Below are positions 1 to 5,205 of a stretch of 5,383 nt of DNA, in pieces. The position numbers and the translations under genes were made by a program. The notes under the pieces were generated by a model, which saw only the letters and a list, made by a program, of their open reading frames with translations, had not been told where the DNA came from and made no database searches. Within the stretch, counting starts at the first letter, position 1; each line of letters starts with the position of its first letter. The stretch covers positions 1-5,383 of the forward strand of contig CASGVX010000159.1 of NCBI GenBank assembly GCA_949346185.1, in the 5' to 3' direction. This DNA comes from an uncultured Lachnospiraceae bacterium (GTDB taxonomy: Bacteria > Bacillota > Clostridia > Lachnospirales > Lachnospiraceae).

Positions 1-1
1 T

Positions 2-682
2 CGGGCGGAAGGCAGAATATTGCGGGAGGGGTTTTCCCTGAGCCTTCCCGTGCTGGGAACCAGTTTGGTTTCTTGCTTGGGGTATGTATTTTTTGCGGGC
101 ATGGTGTCGGGCATGGGTACTTCCATCTTTGCAGCCCACTCCATAGCAGTGACGGCAGAGACGGTGTTCTATATCCCCGGCTATGGGCTGCGCACGGCCA
201 CCTCTGCGCTGGTGGGAGCCTCCCTGGGGGAAGGGAATCGGGAGAGATTCCAGTGCATCAGCCAGATTAGCGTTATTCTCACGGTGGCAATGATGTGCGT
301 CAGCGGAGCGGTGCTGTATTTTGCCGCCCTGCCCTTGATGCAGCTCTTTACAAACAGCGCCAAGGTTGCCGTTCTGGGGGCATCCATGCTTCGGATGGTG
401 GCATTTTCTGAGCCATTTTTTGGTTTGATGGTGGTGGTGGAGGGAATATTCTATGGCTTGGGCAGAACCAGATATGCCTTTTTCGTGGAATCTTTTTCCA
501 TGTGGGGAATCCGCATCCTTGCCACCTTTGTCTGCGTGGAATTGTGCCATCTGGATTTGCGGGCGGTGTGGTACTGCATGATTGGGGATAATATTTGCAA
601 GGCGATTCTATTTACCGCCCCTGTTCTGACTCGGCGGTGGCGGGAAAGATTGTTTGAGGGTGCGATGCGGCCTGATGCCTGA
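2..682 (+). CDS. MATE family efflux transporter, C-terminal half (partial at left edge)
   Basis: The reading frame is open from the first complete codon to a TGA at 680-682, giving 226 residues with no start in view, so this is the C-terminal part of a longer gene. An internal TTG at 20 is not a credible start because the frame continues upstream and no ribosome-binding site precedes it. The protein is very hydrophobic, with about six predicted membrane spans, matching helices 7-12 of the roughly 450-residue MATE family (Na+ or H+ coupled export of drugs and organic cations across the cytoplasmic membrane). Family-like stretches include SLPVLGTSL near the beginning, then AHSIAVTAETVFYIPGYGL and TATSALVGASLGEGN, which resemble the start of the second MATE repeat, and a late GIFYGLGRTRYAF segment. 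The tail (RRWRERLFEG) is basic and cytoplasmic-looking. Substrate cannot be inferred. The gene converges on the DUF1275 gene with 11 bp between stop codons. Confidence 0.88.
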   Translation, partial: RAEGRILREGFSLSLPVLGTSLVSCLGYVFFAGMVSGMGTSIFAAHSIAVTAETVFYIPGYGLRTATSALVGASLGEGNRERFQCISQISVILTVAMMCVSGAVLYFAALPLMQLFTNSAKVAVLGASMLRMVAFSEPFFGLMVVVEGIFYGLGRTRYAFFVESFSMWGIRILATFVCVELCHLDLRAVWYCMIGDNICKAILFTAPVLTRRWRERLFEGAMRPDA

Positions 683-693
683 TGGGAAGAACC

Positions 694-1383
694 TTATGCG
701 GTCTTGTGGCGGAGGGAGATTAGTTTTCTGCGCAGTTTCGTATTTTCTGCCATTAGGAAAAAGAGGGAAAGCCCCAAGGGCAGCAGACCCACGAGAGAAC
801 CCATGGCGCCAAGTGCTGTGCAGGCAAAATATGAGATGGCCACCCCCGCATGGAAGAATAGCAGGGTGCCTCCGTAGAAACTGGTCTTATGTAGATGGTT
901 CCTGTCCCTGTCGCACAAGTATTCTGTCAAGGATGTGGTGAATTGCCTTAAATTATTGGTGGAAAATATGCTGGAACTGATGTAGCCGTCCGCCCCCTTG
1001 AAAGTATTCCACTGGAAGGCCATGGCGAAAAATATGGGATATAGGGCAATGAAATCCTCCAGAGCGGAGGGCAGGATTGCCAGAATGACCAGACAAAGGG
1101 CATCGATTGCTATGCTGCAGAGGCGCAGGTTCCATTTGGTGTACCGAGGAATCAGGACGGTCAGGGAAAGTCCCAGCATGTAGAGAAGCAGGGAGCCTAT
1201 GTGCAGAACCGTCTGGAGGGGATTCCTTCCCGCGATGGAGATGGCTAGGGAGATTAAGTTAGAGGTCTGGGCATTGGCCAGCATGTCCCTGTGGCTTAAG
1301 ATGGCGAAGCCGCCGAGAAAGCCGCCCACGGATGCTATTCCGTAATGGATTCTCCGTTGTTTTCTATTCTTCTTTTTCATCAT
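694..1383 (-). CDS. DUF1275 (YoaK-type) family membrane protein
   Basis: This is a 229-residue integral membrane protein of about six predicted spans (roughly residues 14-32, 57-77, 88-106, 109-127, 170-190 and 193-211), a normal length for the family. Its two-fold internal pattern fits DUF1275. The motif NAQTSNLISLAISIAG (37-52) corresponds to the usual TGN-V-LG segment after helix 1, FAMAFQWNTFKGADG (119-133) to the conserved G-Q-N segment, and STNNLRQFTTSL (141-152) to the second TGN-like motif. The function of the family is unknown and none is assigned here. Two Met codons occur in tandem. The upstream one (base 1383) is chosen because a GGGAGA ribosome-binding site at 1391-1396 lies 7 nt before it. 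The start is followed by a basic stretch (MMKKKNRKQRR), which favours a cytoplasmic N-terminus. The gene is transcribed alone and convergently with the MATE gene. The family call rests on motif recall, not a profile search. Confidence 0.82.
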   Translation of the reverse strand: MMKKKNRKQRRIHYGIASVGGFLGGFAILSHRDMLANAQTSNLISLAISIAGRNPLQTVLHIGSLLLYMLGLSLTVLIPRYTKWNLRLCSIAIDALCLVILAILPSALEDFIALYPIFFAMAFQWNTFKGADGYISSSIFSTNNLRQFTTSLTEYLCDRDRNHLHKTSFYGGTLLFFHAGVAISYFACTALGAMGSLVGLLPLGLSLFFLMAENTKLRRKLISLRHKTA

Positions 1384-1423
1384 GTGGTCATCTCCCTTTT
1401 CTTTCCTCGATCATATGTTTTGC

Positions 1424-1453
1424 ACTATATCATATTATTACCATTGGCAGTAA
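1424..1453 (-). promoter_or_regulatory. Candidate promoter for the DUF1275 gene
   Basis: Read on the minus strand, an extended -10 element TGATATAGT (1424-1432; core TATAGT) lies about 40 bp upstream of the start codon. A poor -35 candidate, TTACTG (1448-1453), sits 18 bp further upstream. The surrounding DNA is very A/T-rich, as promoter regions often are, and a second TATAAT on the same strand (1460-1465) has no matching -35. This is assigned by eye and by position only. Confidence 0.4.
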
Positions 1454-1614
1454 CATCATATTATATTTTTAATTTTATGCTAAATGGCGCAAATCGCAAG
1501 GGGAAAATGGGAATTCTGCGAAGTTTGTTACATCTGTCAAAAAAGAGGTGTTTATCTTTCTTTTTTCGTGGAAATTTTTCTTGCAAAAGAAAGAGATTTA
1601 TGACTATCTGCAAA

Positions 1615-1687
1615 GTTACTATTCACAGTCAATGTGAAAGGATAATGGGAAAATATCCTTTACCCACAATCGACCGTGAATAGTAAC
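1615..1687. repeat. Imperfect inverted repeat, long nested hairpin; candidate dispersed element, copy 1
   Basis: The outer arms GTTACTATTCACAGTC (1615-1630) and GACCGTGAATAGTAAC (1672-1687) are inverted copies matching at 15 of 16 positions. Inside the 41-nt interior, a perfect 8-bp inverted repeat AAAGGATA (1637-1644) / TATCCTTT (1654-1661) is flanked by TGTG (1633-1636) and CACA (1665-1668), which can also pair. The whole 73 bp can therefore fold into one long hairpin with small internal loops. No T-tract follows on the plus strand, so it is not a standard terminator. The outer arms recur in diverged form at 4508-4538, which suggests a REP- or MITE-like dispersed intergenic element; that family status is an inference from two copies in one window. 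Confidence 0.75.
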
Positions 1688-1726
1688 AGGTGAAGTGACC
1701 TTGGATTAATTTTGCACTTTTATATC

Positions 1727-1746
1727 TTGACATTGACACGATGTCA
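1727..1746. promoter_or_regulatory. TGACAT/ATGTCA dyad overlapping TTGACA boxes
   Basis: TGACAT (1728-1733) and ATGTCA (1741-1746) form a 6-bp inverted repeat around a 7-bp centre. TTGACA occurs twice, at 1727-1732 and 1733-1738. This resembles an operator laid over a -35 element, as at many TetR-type regulated promoters. However, the only -10 candidates (ATTATC at 1750-1755, TATCCT at 1752-1757) are poor, and no gene starts within the next 300 bp on this strand. A decayed promoter/operator or chance are both possible. Confidence 0.25.
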
Positions 1747-1775
1747 CGGATTATCCTAGTAGCAGAAAGGGGTGG

Positions 1776-1818
1776 CCGGAAGATGGCATTGACGGGCAGG
1801 TGGATTTGATGCTTCCGG
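1776..1818 (+). repeat. Inverted repeat CCGGAAG/CTTCCGG
   Basis: CCGGAAG (1776-1782) pairs perfectly with CTTCCGG (1812-1818) across a 29-nt loop. Inside it, CAT (1787-1789) can also pair with ATG (1809-1811) after a small bulge. It lies in the gene-free region between the TGACAT dyad and the GC-rich hairpin at 1898-1923. A function is not evident. Confidence 0.3.
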
Positions 1819-1897
1819 TGAAGAAAAGGCGGGAGTAGCACAAGTGCTGCCATTCATGATTTTAGGAGGGTGGAATACTTGGTTCGCTTCTGAAAGT

Positions 1898-1923
1898 ATC
1901 GGCGCATGAGCAGGGGCGCCGAT
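1898..1923 (+). repeat. GC-rich perfect hairpin ATCGGCGC/GCGCCGAT
   Basis: The 8-bp arms ATCGGCGC (1898-1905) and GCGCCGAT (1916-1923) are perfect inverted copies around a 10-nt loop, with a possible extra T-G pair outside. It is the most stable short hairpin in the intergenic region. It is followed by GGGAAGAACG, not by T residues, so it is not an intrinsic terminator on the plus strand. On the minus strand the bases following it also lack a T-run. Confidence 0.45.
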
Positions 1924-1994
1924 GGGAAGAACGCTGGTGGAGGGCTATTCCGCATTTTGATGTATGGAAAATGTGGAGTGGTTTTCCCAATTTT

Positions 1995-2028
1995 CATTTC
2001 CGGCAAATTTGAAATGGTATGGTATCAT
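1995..2028 (+). promoter_or_regulatory. Candidate extended -10 promoter with flanking dyad, upstream of the nucleotidyltransferase gene
   Basis: TGGTATCAT at 2020-2028 is an extended -10 element (TGn plus TATCAT) about 43 bp before the chosen start codon. No good -35 lies at the proper spacing, as is common for extended -10 promoters. Just upstream, CATTTC (1995-2000) and GAAATG (2011-2016) form a perfect 6-bp inverted repeat that would cover the -35 area and could be an operator. Assigned by eye. Confidence 0.4.
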
Positions 2029-2056
2029 GTTGCTGCATGTGATTATTAGTTTCTTC

Positions 2057-2062
2057 AGGAGG
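2057..2062 (+). promoter_or_regulatory. Ribosome-binding site deciding the start of the nucleotidyltransferase gene
   Basis: AGGAGG at 2057-2062 precedes two in-frame ATG codons. The first (2065) is only 2 nt away, too close for initiation, whereas the second (2071) has an 8-nt spacing. The second is therefore taken as the start. Confidence 0.8.
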
Positions 2063-2070
2063 AAATGCAG

Positions 2071-2826
2071 ATGAACGCTTTACACAATCTGACGAATAGA
2101 TTTGTTGAGGGAAGCCGGGAAATTTTAGGGGATTATTTGGTGGGAATTTATTTGCATGGTTCTGCCGCCATGGGATGTTTTCATGAGAAAAAGAGTGATG
2201 TTGATTGGTTGGTGGTAGTAAATTCGGCCATTCCCAAAGTAATCAAACGCCGATATATGGATATGGTGGTGGAATTGAACGAACAGGCGCCAAAAAAGGG
2301 AATGGAATTAAGCGTTGTGAGAAAAGATGTATGCAAGCCTTTTGTTTATCCTACGCCTTTCGAACTGCATTTTTCTATTGCACATTTGGAATGGTATCAG
2401 ACCAATCCATCAGAATATATTGATCAGATGAATGGATTGGATAAGGATTTGGCCGCCCACGTCACGATAGCCTGTCACAGAGGAAAATGCCTTTATGGAA
2501 AAAAGATGGAAGATGTTTTTGGAAAGGTTTGCGAGGAATTTTATTTTGATAGTATTTGGAATGATATTGAGCATGCTGAAGAGGAAATACTGGCAAATCC
2601 TGTCTATATGATTTTAAACTTATGCCGGGTGCTGGCATACAGGGAGGACAAACTTATTTTGTCAAAGCAGGAGGGAGGGGAGTGGGGGATAGGGAATGTC
2701 CCGGAAAAATATCATCGTCTCATTCGGCAGGCATTGGATGAATACGCATCCGATCAGTCGATGAAGTGGGATGGGGATTGCGCGAGGGAATATGCTGCAT
2801 ATGCGTTGGATCGAATAAAGAAATAG
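2071..2826 (+). CDS. AadA-like aminoglycoside nucleotidyltransferase family protein
   Basis: This 251-residue protein has the two-domain plan of ANT(3'')/ANT(9) adenylyltransferases, which transfer AMP from ATP to streptomycin or spectinomycin in the cytoplasm. The N-terminal nucleotidyltransferase fold carries HGS (29-31) and DVD (43-45), which supply the nucleotide- and Mg-binding residues, followed by GMEL with E79 at the position of the AadA catalytic glutamate. The segment FELHF (97-101) matches ELQF of AadA. The C-terminal helical half (DUF4111-like) has DKDLAAHVTIACHRG (124-138), LYGK, NPVYMILNLCRVLAY (176-190) and SKQEGGEW (198-205), corresponding to the SR/K-D-AADW region of AadA. 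All expected catalytic positions are present and length is typical. Identity to known resistance enzymes looks low, so substrate and resistance are unproven. It stands alone, with no intrinsic terminator after it. Third codon positions are richer in A/T than in the esterase next door, which may hint at separate acquisition. Confidence 0.83.
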   Translation: MNALHNLTNRFVEGSREILGDYLVGIYLHGSAAMGCFHEKKSDVDWLVVVNSAIPKVIKRRYMDMVVELNEQAPKKGMELSVVRKDVCKPFVYPTPFELHFSIAHLEWYQTNPSEYIDQMNGLDKDLAAHVTIACHRGKCLYGKKMEDVFGKVCEEFYFDSIWNDIEHAEEEILANPVYMILNLCRVLAYREDKLILSKQEGGEWGIGNVPEKYHRLIRQALDEYASDQSMKWDGDCAREYAAYALDRIKK

Positions 2827-2882
2827 GTATGAAATGGAAAAAACTCTTCTTATCTGAGAAAAAATGTATTACAATGTTATTA

Positions 2883-2912
2883 TTGTGAATCTTGTGAATG
2901 GTACATTGTGAT
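2883..2912 (+). promoter_or_regulatory. TTGTGA(A/T)T repeats and candidate extended -10 before the esterase gene
   Basis: TTGTGAAT occurs at 2883-2890 and 2892-2899, and the related TTGTGAT at 2906-2912. Overlapping the second is TGGTACATT (2899-2907), an extended -10-like element about 40 bp before the esterase start. ACAATGT (2871-2877) and ACATTGT (2903-2909) also form a 7-bp inverted repeat. Together these look like a promoter with possible regulator sites, but each motif is short and the stretch is A/T-rich, so chance is a real alternative. Confidence 0.3.
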
Positions 2913-2935
2913 TAGGCAAGAGAGAATGGATGAAT

Positions 2936-2942
2936 GGGAGGT
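2936..2942 (+). promoter_or_regulatory. Ribosome-binding site deciding the start of the esterase gene
   Basis: GGGAGGT at 2936-2942 lies 5 nt before the ATG at 2948. An earlier in-frame ATG at 2930 overlaps this site and would add six residues (MNGRLH) that the family lacks. The start at 2948 gives MLKLASVFSDHMVLQR, the usual opening of this family. Confidence 0.82.
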
Positions 2943-2947
2943 TGCAT

Positions 2948-4498
2948 ATGTTGAAACTTGCATCGGTATTTTCCGACCATATGGTATTGCAGAGGGAGAA
3001 GGAAGTGACCCTGTGGGGGGAATGCGACGGGGAGGAAGTGACTGTCAGGTTGCGTGGCAGGGAGTTCAGGGAAAAGGTGGCAGAGGGAACTTTTTTGGCG
3101 AAACTGCCACCTATGCCAGCTGGAGGTCCCTACCGGCTGGAGGTGACTGATGGCAGGGATGCCATCGCTTTTGAGGATGTGATGGTGGGCGAGGTGTGGC
3201 TTGCCGGAGGCCAGTCCAATATGGAGCTGGAACTGCAGAACAGTTTCGAGGGAGACAGGGAATTAGAAAGGATTGCCCAGGAGCAGGTGCGCTATTATCA
3301 GGTGCCGAAGAAGGCATTCTTTGGAGAAGAGTTTGACCGAGAGGAGGAGAATAGCGCCTGGGCTTTGCCAGATCAGGACAGTGCAAAGGCATGGTCGGCG
3401 GTTGCCTATTATTATGCGAAGGAAGTTTCCAGAAAATTAGGCGTTACCGTGGGAATCATTGGATGCAACTGGGGCGGGACTTCTGCTTCCGCTTGGATGA
3501 GCAGGGAGAGATTGTTAGAGAGCGGCAAGACGGATTCTTACGTAAAGGAATACGATGCCATTGTGGAGAATCAAGTCTTTGAGGAGTACCTGAAAGAGCG
3601 GGAGGAATACATTGCCTACCAGGCGGAGTTTGAAAAAAATGTGAGTCACTATTATGAGACCTGCGAGCACCCCACTTGGGACGAGGCCATCAGCCTTTTC
3701 GGGGAGAATAAATATCCCGGGCCCATGGGTCCCTATTCGGAATTTCGCCCATATGGATTGTATGAGATGATGCTTTCCAGGGTATGCCCCTATACGCTCA
3801 AAGGATTTCTGTATTATCAGGGGGAGGAGGATGACCATAAGCCGGAGACGTATTATGAACTGCTCTGCGCATTGATATCCCAGTGGCGGGGGGATTGGGA
3901 TGACGAGAGCCTTCCCTTTCTGCTGGTGCAGCTGCCTATTTTCCAGAATGAGGGGGAGCCGGATTTTAAGAATTGGCCGCTGATTCGGGAGGCGCAGATG
4001 CGGGTTTTCCAGACCGTCAAGAATACAGGCATCGCCGTGATACTGGAGAATGGGGAGTATGGAAATATTCACCCCACCAGGAAGGAAATCGTGGGCAAGC
4101 GTCTGGCGTTGCAGGCATTCTGCCAAGTATATGGCCTTTGCAGTACTCAGGAGGCTTTCGGGCCAATCTACGAGAAGAGCTGGACGGAGGGGGATGCCAT
4201 GGTGATCTCCTTTGCGTTCTGCCAGAATGGCATGATGGAGCGGGGAGAGGTGAAGGGCTTGGAACTTGCAGGGGCAGACCGGGTGTATTATCCTGCGTCA
4301 TATGAGATTCGGGAAAATGAGATCGTGCTGCGGTCTCAGCAGGTGCCATCGCCTAAGTATGCTAGGTATTGCTGGACAAATTATCAGGAGATCGGGCTAT
4401 TCGGGAAGAATGGCATTCCGGTGGCGCCTTTTCGGACAAGCCGAAGGGATGGAAGCAAGATGATGGGAAGCCGCAATTCCTGCGATAGGGTTATGTAG
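2948..4498 (+). CDS. Sialate O-acetylesterase family (SASA/DUF303) hydrolase
   Basis: The 516-residue protein shows the family's hallmarks in order. These are the opening SVFSDHMVLQR, an N-terminal beta-rich domain (about 1-80), the nucleophile motif GGQSNM with S90, CNWGGTSASAWMS (173-185), YYQGEEDDHKPETY (289-303), NIHPTRKEIVGKRLALQA with catalytic H375, and a C-terminal beta domain ending RYCWTNY..GLFGKNGIPVAPFRT (473-497). Members remove acetyl groups from 9-O-acetylated sialic acids or, in other branches, from xylan and related glycans. The substrate here is not decided by sequence, and no sialidase, nan or glycan-utilisation gene is in view. No signal peptide or membrane span is visible, so it probably acts in the cytoplasm on imported sugars. 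The acidic residue often found just before the catalytic HP is replaced (G372, N373, I374), though E367 and E370 are near. Length is normal for single-domain bacterial members. A possible weak terminator lies in the repeat at 4508-4538. Confidence 0.92.
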   Translation: MLKLASVFSDHMVLQREKEVTLWGECDGEEVTVRLRGREFREKVAEGTFLAKLPPMPAGGPYRLEVTDGRDAIAFEDVMVGEVWLAGGQSNMELELQNSFEGDRELERIAQEQVRYYQVPKKAFFGEEFDREEENSAWALPDQDSAKAWSAVAYYYAKEVSRKLGVTVGIIGCNWGGTSASAWMSRERLLESGKTDSYVKEYDAIVENQVFEEYLKEREEYIAYQAEFEKNVSHYYETCEHPTWDEAISLFGENKYPGPMGPYSEFRPYGLYEMMLSRVCPYTLKGFLYYQGEEDDHKPETYYELLCALISQWRGDWDDESLPFLLVQLPIFQNEGEPDFKNWPLIREAQMRVFQTVKNTGIAVILENGEYGNIHPTRKEIVGKRLALQAFCQVYGLCSTQEAFGPIYEKSWTEGDAMVISFAFCQNGMMERGEVKGLELAGADRVYYPASYEIRENEIVLRSQQVPSPKYARYCWTNYQEIGLFGKNGIPVAPFRTSRRDGSKMMGSRNSCDRVM

Positions 4499-4507
4499 TT
4501 TTTTGGT

Positions 4508-4538
4508 GCTGCTATTCATTGCGACAGCGAATAGTAAC
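4508..4538. repeat. Compact diverged copy 2 of the GTTACTATTC/GAATAGTAAC inverted repeat
   Basis: The right arm GACAGCGAATAGTAAC (4523-4538) matches the right arm of the element at 1672-1687 at 14 of 16 positions. The left arm GCTGCTATTCAT (4508-4519) matches 1615-1626 at 9 of 12, with only transition-type differences. The interior present in copy 1 is absent, leaving a short hairpin: 10-bp arms (4508-4517 with 4529-4538) with one mismatch and one G-T pair. It starts 10 bp after the esterase stop and is followed by four T residues (4539-4542), so it may act as a weak terminator for that gene. Confidence 0.6.
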
Positions 4539-4577
4539 TTTTGAGCCGGATTCAACATTGTACCGCTTTCATGGCGG

Positions 4578-4606
4578 TTGACTGCAAGATGGAGATGGGG
4601 TATAAT
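4578..4606 (+). promoter_or_regulatory. Sigma-A promoter for greA-lysS
   Basis: TTGACT (4578-4583) and TATAAT (4601-4606) are separated by exactly 17 bp, a near-perfect housekeeping promoter. Transcription would start around 4613, giving a 5' untranslated region of about 100 nt before greA. This is the strongest promoter in the window, which fits a constitutive housekeeping operon. No clear operator or riboswitch is visible in the leader. Confidence 0.8.
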
Positions 4607-4713
4607 GGAAAAATATTCGTTATGCCCCCATTTGCCGTGGGATTCATTTTATGGCAGGGGGATGGCGGTGGATTTGCAGAATGCAGAAATTATGGGAAAA
4701 GTGAGGTAATCAT

Positions 4714-5205
4714 ATGGCTGAGAAGAAGAATATTTTAACCTATGAAGGCTTGAAGGCGTTGGAGGATGAATTACAGGATTTGAAGGTAAATAAACGTAGG
4801 GAAGTGGCGGCGAAGATTAAGGAGGCCAGGGAACAGGGCGATTTGTCTGAGAACGCTGAGTACGATGCAGCCAAGGATGAGCAGAGGGATATCGAGCTTC
4901 GTATCGAAGAGATTGATAAGATTCTTAAAAATGCAGAGGTCGTGGTGGAGGAGGACGTAGATGAGAATGTCATCAACGTGGGTTCTCAGGTAAAGCTTCT
5001 GGATTTGGAATTTAAGGAGGAGATGGAATATAAGATTGTGGGTTCCACGGAGGTGGACTGCCTCAACGGAAAGATTTCCAATGAGTCTCCGGTAGGCTTG
5101 GCACTCATTGGCGCCAAGGTGGGAGATGTGGTGGAAGTGGAAGTCCCCTCTGGCGATATGGTGAAGTATGAGATTTTGGAGATTCAGAAGGCCGCAATGG
5201 CATAG
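4714..5205 (+). CDS. greA: Transcription elongation factor GreA
   Basis: GreA enters the secondary channel of RNA polymerase and stimulates cleavage of the 3' end of backtracked transcripts, rescuing stalled complexes. The 163-residue length is typical. The N-terminal antiparallel coiled coil (about residues 10-75) carries the tip motif EQGDLSENAEYDAAKDEQ (40-57), with the Mg-coordinating acidic residues at D43 and E46. The C-terminal FKBP-like domain (about 80-158) contains the conserved SPVGLALIGAKVGDVVEV (125-142) and ends VKYEILEI. The start is supported by TGAGGT (4702-4707) 6 nt upstream and by the usual N-terminus with LTYEGLKALEDEL. It is followed by lysS, the common greA-lysS arrangement in Firmicutes, and both are expected to share the promoter at 4578-4606. 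The final residues QKAAMA lie in the first unit of a decayed tandem duplication (5175-5320). Confidence 0.98.
   Translation: MAEKKNILTYEGLKALEDELQDLKVNKRREVAAKIKEAREQGDLSENAEYDAAKDEQRDIELRIEEIDKILKNAEVVVEEDVDENVINVGSQVKLLDLEFKEEMEYKIVGSTEVDCLNGKISNESPVGLALIGAKVGDVVEVEVPSGDMVKYEILEIQKAAMA

Larger units (their letters stand above)
1384..2070. other. Long intergenic region without a credible gene
   Basis: About 690 bp separate the divergently transcribed DUF1275 and nucleotidyltransferase genes. Open frames here (for example 1345-1683 on the plus strand and 1629-1853 on the minus strand) lack family resemblance and good ribosome-binding sites, and they run through inverted repeats, so they are not called. 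The left part (1384-1600) is A/T-rich and holds the DUF1275 promoter region and a 10-bp inverted repeat (1555-1564 with 1585-1594). The centre holds the long inverted repeat at 1615-1687. From about 1720 onward the sequence is richer in G/C and contains several dyads and a strong but apparently unused Shine-Dalgarno (AGGAGGG, 1864-1870). The last 80 bp carry the candidate promoter and ribosome-binding site of the downstream gene. A decayed gene or an untranslated RNA between 1720 and 1960 is possible, but the sequence does not decide. Confidence 0.6.

Noticed and set aside
1555..1594. TCTTTCTTTT/AAAAGAAAGA 10-bp inverted repeat
   Set aside because: It is perfect but low-complexity, in a pyrimidine/purine-rich stretch with a 20-nt loop; likely chance in A/T-rich DNA.
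1345..1683. Plus-strand open frame of 112 codons over the DUF1275 5' end and the following spacer
   Set aside because: It begins inside the opposite-strand gene, runs through the long inverted repeat, is low-complexity (F/L/K-rich) because of the A/T-rich spacer, and resembles no family.
1615..1687. CRISPR repeat or tRNA-like structure
   Set aside because: There is only one unit here, with no regular spacers, no cloverleaf and no cas gene nearby.
1629..1853. Minus-strand open frame of 74 codons in the spacer
   Set aside because: It has no recognisable domain, it ends inside the inverted repeat (arm 1615-1630), and its residues largely reflect the repeat and the other dyads.
1903..2049. Small plus-strand frame (about 47 codons) starting MSRGADGK near the GC-rich hairpin
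   Set aside because: There is no Shine-Dalgarno at proper distance, it begins in the hairpin loop and runs across the candidate promoter of the next gene.
3515..4126. Minus-strand open frame of 203 codons inside the esterase gene
   Set aside because: It is fully contained in a strongly supported plus-strand gene; the length follows from the codon bias of that gene and no domain is recognisable.
4470..4504. Possible terminator at the esterase 3' end (six T residues at 4499-4504)
   Set aside because: The only stem nearby (CGCA/TGCG) is 4 bp and sits too far from the T-run to be a convincing intrinsic terminator.
4541..4738. Plus-strand open frame of 65 codons before greA
   Set aside because: It spans the greA promoter and overlaps the greA start, with no ribosome-binding site and no family resemblance.
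4740..4976. Minus-strand Ser-rich frame opposite greA
   Set aside because: It is the shadow of the Glu/Lys-rich GreA coiled coil, where GAA and GAG codons read as TTC and CTC on the other strand.
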